This document shows positions 7,901 to 11,734 of a DNA stretch of 11,734 nt, piece after piece. Within the stretch, counting starts at the first letter, position 1. Every line of letters begins with the position of its first letter. The position numbers and the translations under genes are program-made. Below the pieces are notes generated by a model that had not been told where the DNA came from, did not search any database, and saw nothing but the letters and a program-made list of their open reading frames with translations. The DNA lies in contig CAYUDC010000080.1 in the NCBI GenBank assembly GCA_964443415.1, positions 1 to 11,734 of the forward strand, written 5' to 3'. The DNA comes from B1 sp964443415. Its GTDB lineage: Bacteria; Bacteroidota; Bacteroidia; UKL13-3.

Positions 7901-10900
7901 GTTGGCATCTGTTACAATACCTCTGTAATTGCCACTATATAAGCTATAAATATCTTGTGTAGTTTGCAAATACGATGGCGCTGCGCTATTGGTCCAATGA
8001 TAAGCATATGGTGTAGTACCACCGCTTACTGTAATTTGAACTGAACCAGAAGGCACCGCACTACAAGCTGGGTCTATAGCGGTATCTTTTACCGCATTTA
8101 GAACATTGGGTTGTGTAATGGCTATGGTATCCAATAAGGTACAACCGTTATTGTCTTCTATTTCTAAATAGTAAGTACCAGCAGCCAAGGTATTAATGTC
8201 TTTATTGCTTGATCCAAATAACAAGTCGCCAGCCTTTGTCCAAGTATAAGCATATGGTGTTGTTCCACCTGTTACCGTTAATGCAATGGCACCATCCAAT
8301 AAGCCATTACATGTTACATTGCTGCTAACATTGGTAGCATTGATAGAATCTAAAGGTTGGTCTATTACCACCGTTCTGCTGGTAGAACATCCTTTGTTAT
8401 CTAAAATGGTTACTTGGTATTCTCCTGCACTGATATTATTTAAATCTTGTGAAGTAGCAGAAATGCTTGAACCATTTTTGGTCCAGGTATAACCATAAGG
8501 AGTGTTTCCTCCGGTAACAGTAATATCTATACTTCCGTTTTGGCCGCCTCTACAACTTACATCATTCATATTGGTTAGTGTGGAAGCCAACACGGCAGGT
8601 TGTGTAACTGTGGTACTGCAAGTGCGAGTAATTCCATAACCATATCCAACCACTACGGTGTAAGTTCCAATTGGCATATTGGTTAAAGTATTAGTGGTAT
8701 TGCCAGTATTCCATAAATAGGTATAAGGTAAAATTCCACTTACGTTTACCGCCACATTTCCATCCGAGTTGCCAAAGCAACTTACTGGATTGGTTAAAGT
8801 ACAAACCGGCGTATTAATCGGATAATAACCTGCATCAATGGTAGGATTGTCTCTATCAATTCCACCAGAAGCCACATTGATGGTAACTACTCCAGAATTA
8901 CCAATGGCATCTGCATCATTGTTACCTGCCAATTGTGGGTTTTGACTGCTAATAGGTGTTAAACGATAATTGTCATAAGTGGTATCAAATTTTACGAAGT
9001 ATTTGCCATCTGTTAAATCTACAAATTTGTAGTATCCAGGGTTTCCGCTATAGTTATTTCCTGTAAAGGTAGAATCTAACAACACATCATCACCACCCCC
9101 AATAACATTATTAGGGCCTGTTCCATACAAATATACCTTTACGCCATTTAAACCTTTGTTAGCGGCTTCATCTTGTAATCCATTTCCGTTTTGGTCGATC
9201 CAAACATAGTCTCCAATCGAACCTAACAATGGCGCACAACTGGTAATCATACCAACTTGATTTGGAGCCGCAGGTAATAACCTTCCTGAGGTACCAGCCA
9301 TGTCTGCTCTGCTCACTTGGTAGTAAATGGTATTGTTCATTTGAATATTGGCTGGTGTACCCACAGGCACACGCATTGGCCATTCAAACTCAATACTATC
9401 TAAAGCTGGTAAATTGCTTGGTCTTACAATTTTAATAGCTGTTACACTGGTGATATTGGTAGGTGGAGTTAATGTCCACACCGGATTGCTACAACCAGCA
9501 GGATTAACAGCTGGGGTAAAATCTGCATAACATGGGTTTGGAACAGAGTTATAATACACCGTAGAATTAGGGTCACTCAATACCACTGGACCCACAAGGT
9601 TTGCAAACCATTGCGAATTTCTGGTATCTCCAATAAATGGAAAGATATCAATAAGGGTTAAATCTTTGGCGGCCACATTCCCTTGATTTTTTACCGTTAC
9701 CCTGTATCTTAAAATATCCCCTTCTTTAGTAATTGCATTGGTTGGGTAATATACAAAACCTGGGTCACAGCCATTCTGCGCTTTATAAGCAATTAAGGCT
9801 ACAGCTGAAATAACGGTTGAGTTTTCGTTATCATTGGTACCCCTAGGGAAAATTGCTGGATAGTCGGCAGACATGTACATTCTATTCCCAATGGTTCCTG
9901 GTGCAGTACCAGGTTTAACAAATGCCTTAAAGTTGATGGTATAAGAAGCACCATTGGCTGGCACAGTGCCTAAATTCCAAATAAGAATTTGTCCGTTTAC
10001 ATTAGGCGTAATGGTATTACCAGAAATCACTATAGAAGATGAGCCATCTACATAAGTTAATCTGTTGTCTAAGGTATCATATAAAACAACATTGGTTGCG
10101 CTCATGTTACCACCCAATTGAACACTAAATCTATAATTGATGGTATCACTCGCTTTAAAATTAGAACCATTGGTGATGGTTTTGGAAGGAGAGTTAAATA
10201 CAGGCCTAGAAATTAAAATTTCGCTTGAGCCAGAACAATTAGAGAAATTGGTTCCAACCCCATTATAATAATAAGATCCTTGCGAGTTATTGGTAATAAC
10301 TGTACCATCATCCCCCACAAGAGAGGTATTATAGGTTACCCCTTCAACAATGGGTGTGCCGTCTTTAGCTCCCTGAGCCGATGTTCTCACCGTTCCGTTA
10401 TAAGTTAGACTTTGGCTACCTCCAATTGGAAGTTGGCTATAAATTTTAAACCTAACTTCAGTTAAATATTCATTAGCAGGAAGGCTAATTGTAACATTCT
10501 TATCTGCTGTTATGATATGTGTTCCTTGGAATGTCCAACTTGAATTTAAATTGGTTTTATAGAATAAATCAACCGTGTCTCTGCCAGTTCTTGCTAAACC
10601 ATCTACCAATCTTCCTATTCTAACAGTAGACACATCCACACTCTTATCAATTTGGTAGGTTAATACCACAGAATCCAACTCGGTATTGCCCATGTTAGAC
10701 CAACCATTTGCAAACTGATTATTGGATGTTCCTGTAATAACATGTCGGTTCAACCAGCTAGCTGTAGCGGCAGTGATACCACCACCAGAACAAACCAGAT
10801 TAGGCGTTGGTGTTTCTACGCCAAAACAAACCGAACCTGTTTTTTGAATATAACCCGTATTGCCCAATGGTAAAACAGGATAATCTCCACTAAGTGTAGC

Positions 10901-11731
10901 AGAGTTACAAGCCTGTAATCCTATTTGATAGGTTGGTTCAAGATATTTTACCGCCACATAAGCATTACCCGAATAATTGGTATTAAACAATCCCGATGTC
11001 CATGTCCAAGTGATAATCCTAGTTAAAGGATCATAGGTTGGCGTGTTAGAACCAGAGAAGGTAGTAGCTTCTACAAATGTTACACCCAATGGAAGCGTAT
11101 CTCTAAGTACAGGGTTTGCTAATTGAAGTGCCCCTGCATTTGGACTGCTGTTTCCGATGGTAATTTTAAAAATGGTTAAATCATTAATAGCTCCACCCGA
11201 ATTTTTAATCTTAGTAACTGTAAACCTAGAAGAAGCGATGGCCACCACATTAATGGTATCAGAGTAAACTGGGCTGCCACCTTCGGCATTGGTAAAGGTT
11301 ACTTTGGTAAACAAGTCGGGGGCATATCCATCTGGTGTGGTAGCATTTCTATATTTTAACTTTAGCTCAATCTGACCCGTTACACCTGCTGGTAAAGGGT
11401 TTACATACGTTACAGTAACCTTATTTAAGGAAGCATTATATGTAACTGACGAAATTTGAGAAGGTGCAAAAATTACATTACTGCTAAAAGTACTTTCGTT
11501 AAATGGAATTAAATTATCAGGTAAATTTAACTCGGCCACTACATTCTGCCCCGAGGTGGTATTGGCAGCAGTTGAATAGTTAAAGGTATAAGTAATCTGA
11601 CTTCCTGTGTTCACAGAACTCACGTCCGTAGAGGTGGCAGTGGTAAAAATGTATTGCGCTTGTGTGTTATTTACAAATACAAACAGCCCCATAAAGGCTA
11701 ACAAAAGAGATTTGATAAAATTCGTTTTCAT
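4964..11731 (-). CDS. Giant T9SS-secreted surface protein: DUF11-like, SdrD-B, 4 SprB and 10 PKD units, type A sorting domain
   Basis: This 2255-residue protein is complete. Residues 1-25 are a Sec signal peptide (cleavage after TQA). Residues 30-290 hold two DUF11-like beta domains (for example LRDTLPLGVTFVEATTF). Residues 315-500 are a region I do not recognise. Two more DUF11-like domains follow at 513-645 and 648-830 (LRYRVTVKNQGNVAAKDLTL). Residues 836-970 are an SdrD-B/Cna-B-like domain starting GDYVWIDQNGNGLQDE, with calcium-binding style Asp/Asn spacing. Four SprB repeats (978-1290) and ten PKD or PKD-like units (1291-2137) come next. Residues 2175-2255 are a T9SS type A sorting domain (FNLYPNPNVGTF, VRDITGR, ending KFVVVK). 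The likely role is a secreted or surface-attached adhesin or structural protein. No catalytic domain is evident. SprB repeats are named after the gliding adhesin of Flavobacterium, but their presence alone does not show gliding. The ATG at 11731 is supported by the signal peptide; upstream control lies outside the window. Confidence 0.93.
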   Translation of the reverse strand: MKTNFIKSLLLAFMGLFVFVNNTQAQYIFTTATSTDVSSVNTGSQITYTFNYSTAANTTSGQNVVAELNLPDNLIPFNESTFSSNVIFAPSQISSVTYNASLNKVTVTYVNPLPAGVTGQIELKLKYRNATTPDGYAPDLFTKVTFTNAEGGSPVYSDTINVVAIASSRFTVTKIKNSGGAINDLTIFKITIGNSSPNAGALQLANPVLRDTLPLGVTFVEATTFSGSNTPTYDPLTRIITWTWTSGLFNTNYSGNAYVAVKYLEPTYQIGLQACNSATLSGDYPVLPLGNTGYIQKTGSVCFGVETPTPNLVCSGGGITAATASWLNRHVITGTSNNQFANGWSNMGNTELDSVVLTYQIDKSVDVSTVRIGRLVDGLARTGRDTVDLFYKTNLNSSWTFQGTHIITADKNVTISLPANEYLTEVRFKIYSQLPIGGSQSLTYNGTVRTSAQGAKDGTPIVEGVTYNTSLVGDDGTVITNNSQGSYYYNGVGTNFSNCSGSSEILISRPVFNSPSKTITNGSNFKASDTINYRFSVQLGGNMSATNVVLYDTLDNRLTYVDGSSSIVISGNTITPNVNGQILIWNLGTVPANGASYTINFKAFVKPGTAPGTIGNRMYMSADYPAIFPRGTNDNENSTVISAVALIAYKAQNGCDPGFVYYPTNAITKEGDILRYRVTVKNQGNVAAKDLTLIDIFPFIGDTRNSQWFANLVGPVVLSDPNSTVYYNSVPNPCYADFTPAVNPAGCSNPVWTLTPPTNITSVTAIKIVRPSNLPALDSIEFEWPMRVPVGTPANIQMNNTIYYQVSRADMAGTSGRLLPAAPNQVGMITSCAPLLGSIGDYVWIDQNGNGLQDEAANKGLNGVKVYLYGTGPNNVIGGGDDVLLDSTFTGNNYSGNPGYYKFVDLTDGKYFVKFDTTYDNYRLTPISSQNPQLAGNNDADAIGNSGVVTINVASGGIDRDNPTIDAGYYPINTPVCTLTNPVSCFGNSDGNVAVNVSGILPYTYLWNTGNTTNTLTNMPIGTYTVVVGYGYGITRTCSTTVTQPAVLASTLTNMNDVSCRGGQNGSIDITVTGGNTPYGYTWTKNGSSISATSQDLNNISAGEYQVTILDNKGCSTSRTVVIDQPLDSINATNVSSNVTCNGLLDGAIALTVTGGTTPYAYTWTKAGDLLFGSSNKDINTLAAGTYYLEIEDNNGCTLLDTIAITQPNVLNAVKDTAIDPACSAVPSGSVQITVSGGTTPYAYHWTNSAAPSYLQTTQDIYSLYSGNYRGIVTDANGCKDTVTATISAQIVEADFDAIPQNCDGTYQLVNNSIGADNYTWLIQGVAPTGLNQRVYCTTTDTVIIMDLNPGEYKITLTVSSNEGCVDSMIKNIIIMPQPIALFAYEPIPCSSGIKFTNLSVNGAITSWNFGDPSSGVNNTSISNHPTHTFSSNGVYNVTLIAGDVAGCKDTITRTVTVQSTGISPTAAFTHSVQTSACATKVFFTNTSSNANTYLWLFDDGSSSNLENPTKSYPVAGSYQVQLISFSATGCTDTVEHTVVISNNSYGTIAKFVANDSVQCKTNNRFNFINQSLYYGPGWVSDYAWDFGDGTSNNTNTFVYDKQYANAGIYQVRLIATSPNGCKDTAYQMVRVLPEADPTFIMTIGCGMVAALERTADPNVSYVWSFGDGNFASNHLDSFSHTFTTPGKYDIRLTTYTPNGCSTSYSIGTLASDGRLPEPDFFYYVACANNIQFKNTSEWGSSYIWDFGDGSPADSSYEPYHSYAAAGTYNVTLTVYNSPQCLKSITYAVVAPQGWGVKLPRARMAYWVQPCTNTTFARDSSSKDASNFKWYLNNVHVATGANVSIPNPGVGMYQLMMIADNGVCADTTYGGFEIQPEPIAGFDILTNTCSNTIMVSSNSKHATSYEWNFDDAGTLTNTSYGASASHTFSANGTYNVRLIAYNITGCADTLVKSITVNNANSLNQANFTYVNGLCNCKCQNTVKFNNLTPGSGNTYFWTFGDGTSSVQANPRKGFPAAGDYIVTLTSVDASGCMSTKSMEVTIDASVNGPSAAFSTDYQVQCVDSNSFNFYNHSAYLGAGWINKYYWYFGDGTMDSTNSFIYNKKYTTAGNYIVTLVAVGVEGCRDTMSMYIQVRALPCTGVLKFVNLQDGSNWNVDPGMGGIMNSVKEVNNKMQFNLYPNPNVGTFSIEVKGLSAKTLSIEVRDITGRLIFEQRNVSNRGGEIPMNMGEISEGAYMVRIISEEGETAERKFVVVK
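4967..5209 (-). other. T9SS type A C-terminal sorting domain
   Basis: Residues 2175-2255 show the type A pattern: FNLYPNPNVGTF, then LSIEVRDITGRLIFEQ, then EGAYMVRI and the terminal KFVVVK. This domain directs transport across the outer membrane by the type IX system and is normally cut off by the PorU sortase, with attachment to anionic lipopolysaccharide or release. Confidence 0.92.
5321..7861 (-). repeat. Ten PKD / PKD-like domains in tandem (protein-level)
   Basis: Units start at about residues 1291, 1380, 1466, 1549, 1636, 1718, 1803, 1878, 1965 and 2050, each about 75-88 residues. The PKD signature W-x-F-G-D-G is intact in five units (WDFGDG twice, WSFGDG, WTFGDG, WYFGDG), altered in three (WNFGDP, WLFDDG, WNFDDA) and lost in two (WLIQGV in the first, WYLNNV in the seventh). 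Most then show 'H/Y..F...G.Y.V.L' and a late Cys, often as GC(K/T/A/R)D. PKD arrays typically form extended stalks in extracellular proteins. Confidence 0.88.
7862..8800 (-). repeat. Four tandem SprB repeats (protein-level)
   Basis: Four units of 70-82 residues (978-1047, 1048-1126, 1127-1208, 1209-1290) share 'C.G...G.I.ITVTGGTTPYAYTWT', then 'L.AGTY...I.D.NGC...' and three end in a QP linker. Each has one Cys near the start and one near the end. The third and fourth share GGTTPYAY. The units are diverged in DNA, so this is an old domain array and not a recent tandem duplication. Confidence 0.88.
8822..9226 (-). other. SdrD B-like (Cna-B-like) domain of the surface protein
   Basis: Residues 836-970 begin GSIGDYVWIDQNGNGLQDE and continue NGVKVYLYG, GYYKFVDLTDGKYFVKF and TIDAGYY, the standard layout of an SdrD B repeat. 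Asp846, Asn848, Asn850, Asp854 and Glu855 have the spacing of an EF-hand-like calcium loop. It is present once, between the DUF11-like and SprB parts. Confidence 0.85.
9242..11644 (-). other. N-terminal DUF11-like beta-sandwich region of the surface protein
   Basis: Residues 30-830 contain four DUF11-like domains, recognisable by N/G-rich 'Y(T/R)(F/V)xVxNxG...A..V.L.DTLP' strands at about 30-165, 170-290, 513-645 and 648-830. They are interrupted by an unassigned stretch at about 315-500. Such domains are usually spacers or stalks in secreted proteins of Bacteroidota and Gram-positives. Confidence 0.7.
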
Positions 11732-11734
11732 AAT

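Noticed and set aside
5321..8800. Regular spacing of similar motifs that could suggest a CRISPR or DNA satellite array.
   Set aside because: The repeats are protein domains of about 75-88 residues, diverged at the DNA level and within one continuous reading frame.
9168..9383. A 71-codon minus-strand frame.
   Set aside because: It is an out-of-frame shadow of the surface-protein gene, whose SdrD-B and DUF11-like domains cover this stretch.

Overview
The window comes from a member of the Bacteroidota. It is an environmental or draft assembly, because it contains a block of exactly 100 N. The evidence is a very large secreted protein built from DUF11, SdrD-B, SprB and PKD modules ending in a type IX secretion (T9SS) type A sorting domain, a DUF5686/carboxypeptidase-regulatory outer-membrane type protein, a Bacteroidota-style variant of the System I cytochrome c maturation genes, AT-rich DNA, and promoter-like sites of the TTTG/TAnnTTTG type. 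The genus cannot be named from this. Every convincing gene lies on the minus strand, so transcription runs from high to low coordinates.

Layout, in transcription order: (1) 11731-4964, a 2255-residue multidomain cell-surface or secreted adhesin-like protein, complete, with its start codon 3 bases from the window edge. (2) 4908-4944, a strong intrinsic terminator. Its T-tract runs directly into a candidate promoter for the next gene. (3) 4858-3645, ccmC, a 57-codon ccmD-like gene and ccmE, packed with a 1-base gap and a 14-base overlap. (4) 3644-3482, a spacer with a candidate internal promoter. (5) 3495-1240, ccmF (CcsA-like heme lyase), interrupted near its N-terminus by the 100-N gap (3382-3481). 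(6) 1196-1, the N-terminal 398 codons of a DUF5686-type protein, running off the window.

The ccm genes make sense together. CcmC, helped by CcmD, loads heme onto the membrane-anchored chaperone CcmE in the periplasm, and CcmF joins that heme to apocytochrome c. The CcmE here has Cys-Pro-Ser-Lys-Tyr where the classical protein has His-x-x-x-Tyr. This is the CxxxY variant known from archaea and some bacteria, where CcmH is usually missing. No ccmA, ccmB, ccmG or ccmH is present in the window. The surface protein and the DUF5686 gene have no evident functional link to heme delivery.

I see no mobile element, CRISPR array, tRNA or rRNA. I also see no clearly undescribed system. The points most worth a second look are the CxxxY CcmE with its short ccmD-like partner, the terminator/promoter overlap, the hidden N-terminus of CcmF, and the internal architecture of the surface protein: a duplicated two-domain block, a paired cysteine in all 14 SprB/PKD units, and a CxCxC cluster.
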